Source: Certhia americana (lineage: Eukaryota; Chordata; Aves; Passeriformes; Certhiidae). Taken from it: a DNA stretch of 64,000 bases. The DNA is taken from NCBI GenBank assembly GCA_018697195.1, contig CM031857.1, forward strand, positions 67,109,053-67,173,052, given 5' to 3'. The notes beneath the pieces were generated by a model. The model saw only the letters and a program-made list of their open reading frames with translations, ran no database searches and was not told where the DNA came from. Positions 36,022-47,714 of the stretch are shown one piece after another; position 1 is the stretch's first letter; the number at the start of each line of letters is the position of its first letter. The translations under genes were made by a program, and so were the position numbers.

Positions 36022-36749
36022 TGCCCATATGGAGCTGCCTCTGCCCACAAAGGGCACATCTTTGTGCCCTGTAGCACTTTGCAGTGATTCCTTGCCTTAT
36101 ACAATTCATACTTTGGTGTAGTAATAGGGTTCTGCAGACTACAATTGTCTTTTGTGCAAAAATTTTTACCAAAGCAGAAAATACTGTAGTTGTTTTTCTA
36201 ATACTCAACTGATCAGAATTACTTATAAGCCATCACCTAAGGATATCTGAGTAGAATGACAGTCAATTTGTAAAGGATTTTCTTTGGATCAATATAGAGA
36301 AAAAACCTGAATGTTTTAAAATATGATATTTCACCACAATTTGATTTTATAGACATGAAGAGAAGTTTTATATGTATTTATTAGGTGAACTATGAGCCTA
36401 CTTCTTTCTTTAATTTGCTGAAGAAAATCTGACCACAGAGAGGTTTTTACAAGTATTAAAAAAGCCATCAAGAACATTGCCAAAAGGATACTTCATCAAT
36501 AATTCAGGATTTCTAGTACTTCTAAAATGGAAAATCACAATGTTTCTAAATCCTGTTTCATAGGAGTAGTCTCATCTTGGTAGCTATCATACAGAAAAAT
36601 GTGGTGGAAATCACCTTTGATACTACTCACAGAATAGAGTATGTTTTTCATGTGAGCTTTCACATAACCTTTTCAGCCTTGGGATTTGCCTCCTTTTAGC
36701 AGCAAATACAAAAAAATATCATCTTGGAGCCTCAGTTTTGTCCCCCTCT
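36022..36749. other. Non-coding stretch, nothing recognised
   Basis: AT-rich spacer between the CR1 and the next LTR. Only short unrecognisable frames, no repeats beyond homopolymer runs. Confidence 0.6.
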
Positions 36750-37300
36750 TCTGTATTCCAGTCCTGGCCCCCATCTAGTCAGTCATGCCCCAGCAGGATG
36801 GGAGAAGGAATCACAAGAGCAAAAGCAGGAAGACTGTGCTCAAGATAAAGGCATTTAATAGGTGAAGCAAAGCTGAGCAAACACAGAAAAATAGGGCATT
36901 CATTTACTACTCCCCATTGGCAGAGAGATGTTGATCCACTTCCCTGAAAGTCCTGCCTCAGCACATGCTAATTTCCTACTTGGAAAGACAACTACTATAA
37001 TCGCAATTGTCCTTGCATTGTCCTCCTTCTCCTGAGCTTTTATGTCTGAGCATAGCACTAAAAAGAACAGAATATCCCTTTTCTCAGTGGTCACCTCTTC
37101 CAGCTGTATCAACTCCCAGAGTGTTGTGCTCCACCCAATCTCCTTGCTGGGGCAGAGTGGGAAAAATAAAATCTTGATGCTGTACAAGTGCTGCTCAGCA
37201 ATAGCCAAAACACTGGTGTCTTATTGACTCTGTTTTAGTCACAATCCAATTCCAAAATGGGGTGCTATAAAGAAAATTAATACCAGTCCAACTGGACTAA
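36750..37300 (-). mobile_element. Avian endogenous retrovirus solo LTR, minus orientation, same family as the one at 14 kb
   Basis: On the plus strand the element shows, in order: CCAGCAGGATGGGAGAAGGA, TCAAGATAAAGGCATTTAAT AGGTGAAGC, CTACTCCCCATTGGCAGAGA, and GAGCTTTTATGTCTGAGCAT (minus-strand TATA-like ACATAAAAG at about 37035-37045). Then come CAGAATATCCCTTTTCTCAG, CTTGCTGGGGCAGAG, GTGCTGCTCAGCAATAGCCA AAACACTGG, and AAGAAAATTAATACCAGTCC. This is the reverse of a very common avian LTR of about 550 bp as I recall it, so transcription would run leftward. No gag, pol or env sequence is attached. It is more complete at the U3 end than at the U5 end, which has drifted. Confidence 0.8.
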
Positions 37301-37484
37301 ATACTTCTTGTCTTCTCCCTTTCTTTTGACAGTGGATCAGCATTACATAGACAGGAGAAGATCAATAAATTTAACCTTTCTGGTCTGGCTATTCAGATGC
37401 ACATAGTGTAAACTTTCTTATTTCAACTGCTTGATGATATCTCTTGTTCTGTAAGATTCTTTTTGGGAAAAAAGGGATTAGACT
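37301..37484. other. Short spacer after the LTR
   Basis: No gene or repeat recognised between the LTR and the G/T-rich tract. Confidence 0.5.
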
Positions 37485-37575
37485 GCATTTGAGAGGGGTT
37501 TGAGGGTTTGTGGCGGGGGTGGGGGGTCTTGGGATTTTTTTGGGTGGTGGTAGGTCGGAGTTTTTTGGTCCCTTT
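37485..37575. repeat. G/T-rich tract with G-quadruplex potential
   Basis: Several G-runs lie close together: GGGG, GGG, GGGGG, GGGGGG, GGG, GGG between 37493 and 37543, separated by T-rich loops of 1-9 bases. This approaches the usual four-run G-quadruplex pattern, with one loop slightly longer than seven. On the minus strand it yields Pro-rich frames (37389-37595, 37478-37771) that are artefacts. Confidence 0.8.
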
Positions 37576-40500
37576 TTGCCTGCAAGGTGAGACATGACAC
37601 CAGTTGTCCTGTTTCAGGAGTAGGGTGAAGTTGAGAGTATAGGGACAGTTTTTTGCATTTGCAGTTTTGTTGAAGATTCAGAGTTTCAAATTTTCTCATG
37701 TGGGTGCTAATGTTAAATTTTCCATAAGGGAAAAAGAAAACACAAGTACACATACCCCTGCCCCTCAGCACAGATCTTTATACGGGTTTTCACCTTTTGG
37801 ATAGAGGCTGTAGAGGCTGAGCTTTCTCAACGCGGTCAAGCAGAGTAGAAACTTGTTTTTATAGTTGTTGACAAAGCTGTTTGATAAAGGCAAAGAACTT
37901 CTTATTTACCTTGGGGAAAAAACAGTAACAACATAATGGTATTTAATCTTAAAACTCAGAAAACAGATGTGCTAGAAAAACAGCTCTTTCTAGGAATTAC
38001 AGATCTTGCCTAAGTGTTGCTGTAGATGTGGTGCTGTCCTCTTTGTTAAATGTTACCTTTTAGGAAGTGCTCTTTTCTTGTTTAAGGATATTTGTTTAAC
38101 ATGAGTGAGCAACAAATATATAGCAGTGATTTTTTAAGACTAATTTTTGTTTCCAAACATTGAACAAAGATAATTTTTTTTCATTTGAATGACATCTAGG
38201 CACAGCCTGGGTATTAAATTTGTACAACCGGTAAAGAGAGAGTTTACAGTTGCGTGTCAGTCAGTGAGATCAGTCCCTTAATGCAATACATGAGGCTTTG
38301 TTTCTGATGTCTGTATTAATCTATTTCATGTTTCATGATTTAGTAACAGTGCCCCTTCCATTACCTGTGTTTCTATGGCTACAAAACATCCTGTAATGGC
38401 TCTGTTATGATGCCAAAAAATGTTTTAATTTAAACTAATCTATTCAGAGTCTATAACAGGGATTACATTACCTTTGGTTTTATTAGGCTTATTTTGGTGC
38501 TGAGAAAAGGGAAAAAAACTCTAAAGAGCTGTTTTAAGAAGCCTTGGGATGACCATAAATTCAGAAAAGCTTTTGTAACTGGCTGGCATCTAAATCAAAT
38601 ATATTTTGTGGTCTTGTGGTACTCACAGCTGTATCTGACAATTGATTTTTACTTGGAAAAAGCGGTGAAGTCCTTCTTTGATTCTCCTGTCCTGCTTTGA
38701 TTCTTGTGTCCTTGTTCTATCTTGTATGGATTTTGAGTATCTTGAGTTTCCTCTATAAGAAACAACCATGCAAGCTTTTCCTAGCATATAGGCTCTTATG
38801 TCTAAAAAGTATACATTTTATTCTTATTGATTAAATACTTTGATACGGATTAGAACAGTTTGATTGTGATAATCTAATCAATAGACTGAACTCCACTTCT
38901 AATGGCATAATTAAAGAATGCACCACTATGAATCTGTGGTCTTGATACTGAAGGAGATAATAGACATGTAAGCTTGAGTCACCAGGGCTCTTCCAATCAC
39001 TTGTAATTAAGCATCTTCATAAAAGAATCAGGTACCAAATGTAATTTTTCATTCTGTTTTGTTGAAGTGAGTGAAACAATGGGTTTATAATGGTATTTCT
39101 CAGCACAGTTCCCTCTGGTGCAAAAAGAAGTAGCTAGTATTTCAGCAGAGTGCCTTGGAATCAGTAAGTTATATGCCTATTTTTTCACTGTCTATCTGCT
39201 CTGTATTCCTCCTAATTTCCCCTGAGATTCTCTCACACTGAAAAACTTCTGCCCTGATATGAACAAACTGACGCAGGAGTTATTTCACTGTTGTGTCCCT
39301 GCAAATTCCTGTTATGAGGGTACCACCAAGCCTCCTGATTTAACAAAATTAAGCAAAGCAAGAAACCCATTTATAATTCTTGCAACCGCAGCTAGTAAAT
39401 GTGTTTTGCTACTAGAACATGACAAGATAAATACCAGCAACAAAATTGAAGCTGAAGAACTGAGAGAAATTGAATGATTTTGTCTACATTGAATTAAGGA
39501 GATATATATGTATTTTTTTATAGGAACAGAAGATGAAATAAACTGTGTGGATATATGAAACGTACTCAGTGCTGTAACTACAGTAGGGGCATATGATACC
39601 CAGCAGATTGATTGCAAGTGAGTGTGCAATGAAGGCAGACTAAGTCACGTTTGGGGAGTGTGGCTGATGGATAGATAGGATCACTTGCTATACCAAGAAG
39701 GGGAGAGGCAGCATGTCTGAAGTTGCTCAGCCTCACCAATGCTGCAGGATACACAATGCCCAGTGGAGTCTATGGCCTGGCAGCTGAGCACAGACAAATG
39801 GGGGGCAAATGGTAGCTGAGACTTGTTCTGAAGTGTAAGAAACGGAAAGGAGGAAGCTTTCTGCACATACTCCTTGCAGCAGGAACTAGGTAAGTAGTTT
39901 GTGCTTTTTCTGTTCTAGATCCCCTGCCTAAAAAAACAGTCTATTGCTTCTGACCTTTCCATTATTCCATCTAAACTGCCTTTTCTGTCACCTCCCCACT
40001 CCTGTTCCCAGGGATGACTGAGTTGTCTGGAAAGACACTATGTCCTGCACCATTGTCCAGCCGTTTCTCTATGAGGTTGTAGAACTGCTTCTCTCCACCA
40101 AGTGACAACCATCAGCACTGGTGAGAACTCAACTGTAGAGGCATCAAATCACAACAAGAGTGTCCAGACACCAGGCAGACCAATTCTGCTTCCTGTCCCT
40201 AAATTACACACCAGAAAGAACTGAACTGATAAAACTATTTGCCTCAAATATCCCCCAATCATTAAATACCCTACAATTGTATTAAGTTACAGAGAACTGA
40301 TAAATATCAGGAAAAAACCCAGACTATAATATTGATCTTTATATCCCACTATTGTTTTTATACATGCCAGAGACTGGTGCCAAGCTTTTTTTATGTAATA
40401 ATCAGTAATGACATACCAACATTAAGCAATAAGCAATAGAGATGTCGGTACGTTGACATTGCAGCATATTGCAGGATTTTATTGCTGTAGTATCCACAAA

Positions 40501-41570
40501 TCTTGGGAGTCAGGAATGCTCAGATGTATATTATTGCATGCCTGAAAATTAATTTAAATTCACAATCAGCAATTAAGGAATGTCATCACAGAACAGACTG
40601 ATTTTCTGTAAGCCTTGTTCTGTCCAGCTCTATTCAGTACAAGAGCTACAGCTTCTATCGGCCGAGCATATAAGCAAGGGCCTTCACATAGCTCATCAAT
40701 ATTGTGCCATTTTCAATCTGTTATGAGAGTACTTTTCTAAAACAGAACATTGTTATTCTTGCTTTGAGAATTTCTTGTGACTCGGTGGGATGCTATGTTT
40801 TTCCTGGAAAGAACACTGGTAATGCAACATTACAAAAGACAACTGCAGAAGATTCACCCATTCACAATCCTTTGAAACCCATCCAAGTGCAAAATTAACT
40901 AGGATGTGCAGAACAAGATAATGAAAGATTAAATTTGTATTCTTCACTATCCTTGAAAATTAAATACTGGCCTATTTATTGAGAGAAGAATGCTGTTAGT
41001 AGAGCAGAGGCTTATCCTTCAAAGGCTGCCTTCTTTTGGCCAGCATTCCCTTTTTCATCAATGGGAAACGGGCAGAGCTCTCACTGTCTCTCCCCTTAGG
41101 CTGGACATTCATTTTCTGTTTATGCCCTTAAGCCACAAAATTTAATATTGTCAAAGTTTACTGCTTTCTTTTCAGGACAGCATGACACAACAAGTAAAAA
41201 TACTTTCCGTTTTAAAATCTGAAGGTTTGTACACAGACAAAGAACTTGTAGGCAACTCAAGCTGTGCCTACACAATGACCTGAATGTGTTAGAAATGTGT
41301 GTAAAGAAATATTCACCTCTCCTGCTACTTGCAGTAGCACGTAGTCTGCTGTTTTTAAAAGTGTGGTTTGCAACAGCTATACCATTTCCCTCATGACTTT
41401 ACACTGTCCCATGCACTATTTGGATGTATTGTGGAAATTTAAAGTGCAGTAAATGGGTAATTTCAATTGTTAGACTACTATGCTCATCACAAGTGTAAGA
41501 GTGAAGAGCTTACTCTTAGGTTCACAACACAGAACACAGTTTCCTTCTTCAACTTAATTATTTTGCTGCT
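37576..41570. other. Non-coding stretch, nothing recognised
   Basis: No gene or family-level repeat. The longest frame is 105 codons (39312-39629, minus), unrecognisable. A strong splice-donor-like AGGTAAGTAG near 39888 has no coding context on its upstream side. Confidence 0.6.
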
Positions 41571-41632
41571 TTATATATATATACACTATATATATACTCA
41601 TATATATATACTTCTTTATATATATACTCCTA
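41571..41632. repeat. Interrupted (TA)n microsatellite
   Basis: Blocks of TATATATA separated by CAC, CTC and CTTCT. The Ile/Tyr-rich frame over it is an artefact. Confidence 0.93.
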
Positions 41633-43143
41633 TAACTAACGGGAGGAGCTGAAACTTCTGTACACTCAGAAAAAAAAATCACTGAAGGTGTTTCTCAACA
41701 CTCACTGAAGTATTTGTGTGTAAATTTGTTTCTCTTTCTGTAATCAGGATAGAAAAGGAAGGTGACAAAGAAGCTGGTATGATCCCTATTCTGCAAGTGA
41801 AGATCTGTGATAAAAGCAGATATCCAGACAAGCAGCAAAAGACTGTGTACTTAACTATACTGTAGGGTAAAAAAAACAGGAATAAACGAACTGCTGCCTG
41901 ATCCACACATTTTCTGTTTGTCTTGCGAGTTACTGTCACAGCTGCAGCTGAGGCTCAAAGTACCCAAGCAGCTTAGAAAGAGGTAAAAATTCAAATGATG
42001 GTGGATTTTGCTGTATCTTGATCAGTCCCACCATGCCTAATCATTTTACATTGTATGAGCATGAACAATTATCAGAACATAATACAACCTTTGACTGCAC
42101 TTGCAACAAATATTCAGGGGAACAAGTGACCTAGATCAACTGTGGGCTTAGTCCACTGTGTAGTTTACATACTACAAACACATACAGGATCACACAGAAA
42201 ATTGTGGTTTAGAAAGGAACGAGGCCACCAGAAAGAACATGAACCTTATGTTCACTGCTCCCAGCTGCACTATAATACAGGATTTGAAATGAGTCATGAA
42301 AGTTGACTCACAAAGTGAAGAAATTGCAGCAGTAGCTGTACATATTGCTCCTTGCTAAAGTTTCTACCATATACAAAGCATTGTTTTATTCCTGCAGAAG
42401 ATGATGACAAAATTGAATTATGTCTTTTAAAAAACATACACTGCAAAGTCATTAATTGCAGTATTGAATTACTGGGAAGTGCCTGTCCTGGTATGATAGT
42501 AGGGTTGTGCCATGTAAATATGCCCAAAACCACTCCTTTGCTCTCTTTTCTCGCAAACAGCCCTTCTTAAGCCTTATCTTTGTCCTTCTCAGAGAAAATT
42601 GACAATAGTTATTCTGATTCATTGAGATTGATTTGTCTCCTTTCATTTGAGACATCATATGTGGTTCTCAAATTCCCTGATTCCTTTTATGGCTGCTAGA
42701 GAGGAAGAGTCATTTTGGAGAGAATTACCCACTTCATTCTCTTCTTCTGGCATATTCATTCTTCCTTCTGGCATAACCTAAGCATCACCCAGCCTCTCTC
42801 TATAATCTCTTATTGAGATCATATACTGCTATGGGCAGAGACCATCTTTTGTTTTTGTGTTGGTAGGGGCACTATCTGAATGGGATCAAAATTGAGGCTC
42901 TGCATGTTCCAGGCATGGGCATAAGAACAATAAAAGAACAAAGTACTGAATATACTTCCAGATAATTATATATCTCCTATCCGATGTCATCTAGTAATTT
43001 AAGGGTGTTTGTGTTTCCAGATGTAAAGTGTGTTCAAACATATGGTTTGAAAATAGGCAGAATTCAAGCACCTGGTGCTCCAAATCCTTCGTTCCTGTGA
43101 CAGGGCACCATGTTGTGTTTTAAACAATGTGTCTGCTAAAGAA
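41633..43143. other. Non-coding stretch, nothing recognised
   Basis: Frames up to 86 codons without domains. A perfect 12-bp palindrome CAGCTGCAGCTG (two overlapping E-box cores) lies at 41939-41950; by itself it carries little weight. Confidence 0.6.
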
Positions 43144-43270
43144 GGCAAAAGCCTCCCTTGCAATGGAGAATTTAAACCTCCTCCCTCCAAATTATTATAA
43201 CTTTGAAATTAAGGGGCTCTCAGGAAAAGATATGGGAATAGGACAATTACACCATCCCCCCCACACCCCA
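43144..43270 (+). mobile_element. Possible songbird ERV-derived fragment
   Basis: The run GCCTCCCTTGCAATGGAGAA, CCTCCTCCCTCCAAATTATT ATAACTTTGAAATTAAGGGG, CTCTCAGGAAAAGATATGGG AATAGGA matches my memory of a sequence repeated in songbird genomes and associated with an ERV leader or LTR border. The edges are not defined and neither family nor orientation is checked. It could also be unique sequence. Confidence 0.35.
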
Positions 43271-46200
43271 GTTTCAACAGATGGTGATAGAATACACAGT
43301 TTTGGTTACATTTTGCACTGCAACCCATGACACACTGCAGTTGCTAATCTGTGAGCAGGAAGAGAAGACTCATTTATAACTTGTTCTGCTGTGGTTGATG
43401 AAAACAGCTGTAAGGTAGAAATTCCTGAAACTCAGAGAGGAAATAGTGGCATTAAAGAGTTCTTTAATTTTCTGGGTAGACTGTAACGACTAATCGTAAG
43501 TTACTCTGGCTAAATAATGAAAAACTTGCCTCTCCTCAGGAAATTTGAAGTTTTAGCCTGTCCATGAGAAGCTTTATGAGCATAATTTAAAAACATTAAA
43601 ATGCATTTCTGCAATCTCTACCCAATATTACATTCAGTCATTCATTTTAGTTTTATAGCATTCTTCATACAAGTGCCACAGAGAGTTTGACTGCAAAGCA
43701 CATTTAATTAAAATACAGCTAAGTAAATAGGATTGGATTTTATAAACCACAAGACACCTATCATTTTAATCACATATGGAAATGTAGTCCATACACAAGA
43801 GGCATAGGTTGCTATCTAGAGAAACTGCAAAAACAATCCTGCTTTTATTTTTACTGAATTTCACCAGACATACTAAAAGAATACATATTTCCTATAAAAT
43901 ACAGAGTGCTGGGCATCTGGTGCTTAATGTTTAGATATCTAAAGACTGAAAAATTATTTTATGTGTGTAATAAAACAGGCTGTAATAGAGGAGGGTTAAA
44001 GCCAAATGTCTATTCCTCTTTCAGAAAAAAAGAAAGAAAGAAATGTGCCAAAAAATAGATCGCTTCAACTTAGAATCTTCATCAACACAGTAATATTGCC
44101 TTCCACTTTTTTTGTTTTTGTAGGATTTATGTCAGTGTTTTTATCACTCTGCTACTTCTCTGGATATTACATTTATTTATTCAGTGTGATGTACAAGAAA
44201 TGAGCTAGATAATTATGAGTAAGCTGAACCAGCTGCAAATACAGATAAAGTACATTCATTATGCTATAATAAGAAGATGGTGCATATATAAAGGTTTGTA
44301 TACTGTGCTTGTGTCTGAATTTGTTTAACTGTGGTGCCTGCACTGTGAGACACACAAGGTCTTCATGCCTGTCAGTCTGCTGTTGCCACACTGGACCCCA
44401 GAGTGCAGCCTGCTAGGGGACTTCAGGGAAGGGCTTTGTGACTTCAGCTGAAAAATCTACTTGGAGTAGTGAATGTCTCACAGCAAGACCATGAGTGCTT
44501 AGCCACTATAGTCCTCATCCTAAGAAAATTCATCTTGCTAGGAATAATAATTAACACAATTCATTAAATGAATGACACTTTGAATATGAATTACAAACCC
44601 TATAAACAAAAATATAGGCCCCTTGTCTATGAAGGGAAAAAATATTAAAACTACTGATTAAATTGCTACTTGAAAGGTGAATGGAAAGCTCGGTGCATTT
44701 GTACTTGACAGCTACTCTTGTTGTAATAAAATAATTTTGACATTTAAATGACAAAAGATACACTATTCTTATAAGACTTTAATTTCTTTGGTAATTGTGG
44801 TATTTCTCTCTGTTTCTTTCAATACTTTAATTTCACTGTGGATTTATATCGGGTGCACTAAGTCCAACATTACCCCAATATACTTTGAAACAGATTGGAA
44901 AAATGGTTATCCTTGCAACTTCTTTTCTTGCATACACTTTAGTCACTTTCTTCTTCCTTCCTTGACTTCCTTTCCACCACATCTCTTTTCTTCTCTATTT
45001 CCATGAGCTTCGACTTCCAACTCAGGACTGGGAGTTGTGGATAATCTCAGATCATGGGTATTATCATACCCTTCTGCCTTGTCTATTTAGGGTGTATTTT
45101 TTCAGCAAGGACTTCAGGTTACCTTGTCTTGCGCTTTCATCCTTAGACTTTACTCCAATAATCAGGATTATGAATTCTAATTAGTTTTAAGAGTTAAATA
45201 TAGTATAACATTGTTTTTGACAGAGATGGGTTTATACATTCCTGTGGAGCAAAAAGGTTTGATTTCTGTTCATGGAGTGCTTTCTAAGTTCCTTAAAGTG
45301 GAGTTGGATGAATTCTTCCTCCCAAGTAACTTAAGCATCTAAACACCCAACAAAGATGTGCTTAATCTCATGAGTGAAGAAAATGCTGAAGGTTACCATG
45401 AATGCCTGAAGACAGGTGAGGAGGATATGACCGAAGGTCCCATCCAAAAAGTTTATTTTGGCTGGTTTTCCCCTTTTTATTTTTTTTTTTTTTTCAGGAA
45501 GAATTCAAGAGCAACTAGCTCTATCACAAATTAGCTTCACATGTACTGTTTGTTACACATTCAAGGAAAGTAAATTTCTGTCTGAGCTAGACCTGGAGTC
45601 TCTCCGATGCTCAGGAGGATGCTCTATTTCTTTGTTCTTTTTCTTTCAGTACTTTTAAAAACCCATAATCCAAGGGCCTAAAAGGGAAATATATCTCCTC
45701 CAAAATGTTCTCTTCTTAGTACTACTTATACAGCTTTCACCAACATTTCTTTCCACTTCATTTAAATAAAATATGGCCTCTGTAACCAAGAAGATAATTA
45801 GTAGCTGGTGGAAGCTCATTTGTAATTATATTGAGTTGAAACTAATAATTATTACATTACTTTATATGTACAATGTTTTTCCTTCCAAATCCCCTCTGAT
45901 TCCCTCAGAGATGCCCATAAATTTTGCAGCAAATTTACAATCACTGTTGTGGGAAGTGGATGAGATTCCAGCAGCTTCTTGTTACCTTTCTTTCACTGCA
46001 CAAAAAGGAAATAATTTCTCAGCTTGTGAGGAAACTGTCCTTCTCTAAATTGTACTGTTTAATCAGAGGCAGTTTATTACTGGGTCTCATTCTAGAGCAT
46101 CTTGCTTTGACACTGACTGAACTTACTTAAATGATACATGTTTGTTTTAACTTTTTAGTAATGGAATGAAAATTTTCTGGTAATGGAATGTTTCCTCAGG

Positions 46201-47692
46201 TCCCCTGTAGGAAACCTTCAGTCTTATTAACAATTTCTGGTGATAAACACTGGGATGTGCTACTAGTTGTACTTCTTTTATGGCTTTCGGGGAGACTGGC
46301 TATTTAGTGAAAGATGAAAGGAAATCACAGCCACCAAGATTTACCTCAACGAATCTCTGTGCTAATTGACACAGTGTACTCTCTTCTAAAAGGCAGACCT
46401 TGCCTCTTCTGTCTCAGTGCATTCCCCAAGGTCTCTGAAGTTTCGTGCAGAGCCTGGGAACATTTCTGGGGGTTACACTTTGATGTGTTAGCACCACTAA
46501 ACAGTGTCATAAGCATCACAGCTACAGGGGGGTGATTTGCTCTTCTGCTCCTACCTCCTGCAGAAAACTACTTGTTCAGCAGCATAATGAACCTACCTAG
46601 GGCATCTCTGTGTAAAAGCCAGGCAAGCCTAGGCTTGAAAGTCCCTGCCTCTATGTGCTAGCTTCTCTTTATTAAGGGAAAACAGAAATTATCAGTCCTT
46701 AAACATGGCATCTCTCTGAATATTTTCCTGATAGTTTACAGAATTTTGCTGGCAGAAATTTCTTTCCATGTGAACAGGTGTGGAAATTGACAGCAATGCA
46801 AGAACATTGACAACAGTGCATGAGAATATTTCCCATGCCTTTTATAATTTTTTTCTAGATTGTGGCCAAATCTTATTGCTCTCTACAAAATCCTTTCCCA
46901 CTTGTCACTACCTTCTTTTTAAATGTTAACAACAGAGCTCCAAAAGTTTTGCAGATGGTATGTGGAAGGCAACAGCACCTTCCTCCTCCTCTTTGATACC
47001 ATTTGCCCTACAAGCTATCACATTACACTCATTCATTACCATGATGCATAATGTTTTTTTCTGTCTCTTTACATTGAAGGAAAAAACTGGCTTCATGTAA
47101 CTATGGCATCAGTTTCTCCTTGAATGGTTCTGACAGATGGGATTCATTTTGAGATTAAGACAGATAAATAGGCTGATAAATTTAGTGCCCAGGGGTGTCT
47201 CTGGAGGAGAGTTCAGAATTAATGGAGGTGTGAGGTGCTGACCATCATGAGGGATACGATTCATTCACAAGACAGGACTTGTGACTTCCTCTTCCTGTGT
47301 CCTCAGCAATCTCATCAGGTGCTGCTCTAGAAGGGCAAAAGTCTCCCAGAGGTCCATATGACACCAAGCATGCCTAGAGACATACCAAATGCCTCTGCAA
47401 ACCCCGTGTGGGCAGCTGACTCATCCTCTAGATGTCTGTTTTACCATGAGCTGAAATGCTTTCTGGGCTTCATTGCCTGTAATAGGATTTTAGACATCTA
47501 CAGACACCTACGTGGAGACATTTTAAGTTTCCTAGTCTGAAATTGACTTGGGCCCAAAGGCTCAGTTTAGTTGCCTGAAAAGAGATATTTACCAATTCTT
47601 CAATCTCAGGTCAGCTTGCCCTACTTTTTTTTCTCTAATTGCTGTTAGGGCCGCATGATGGGATACTGTTCAGGAAGAGAGACTCTAATGGT

Positions 47693-47714
47693 TTTGATAC
47701 CCTTAGGTATCAAA
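47693..47714. repeat. Perfect 9-bp-arm hairpin
   Basis: TTTGATACC (47693-47701), loop CTTA, GGTATCAAA (47706-47714). The arms are exactly complementary. One such structure is not surprising in 64 kb; no function inferred. Confidence 0.95.

Noticed and set aside
39640..39900. Possible exon ending at a strong donor AGGTAAGTAG
   Set aside because: No acceptor, open frame of suitable phase, or recognisable protein upstream; an isolated donor-like match is expected by chance.
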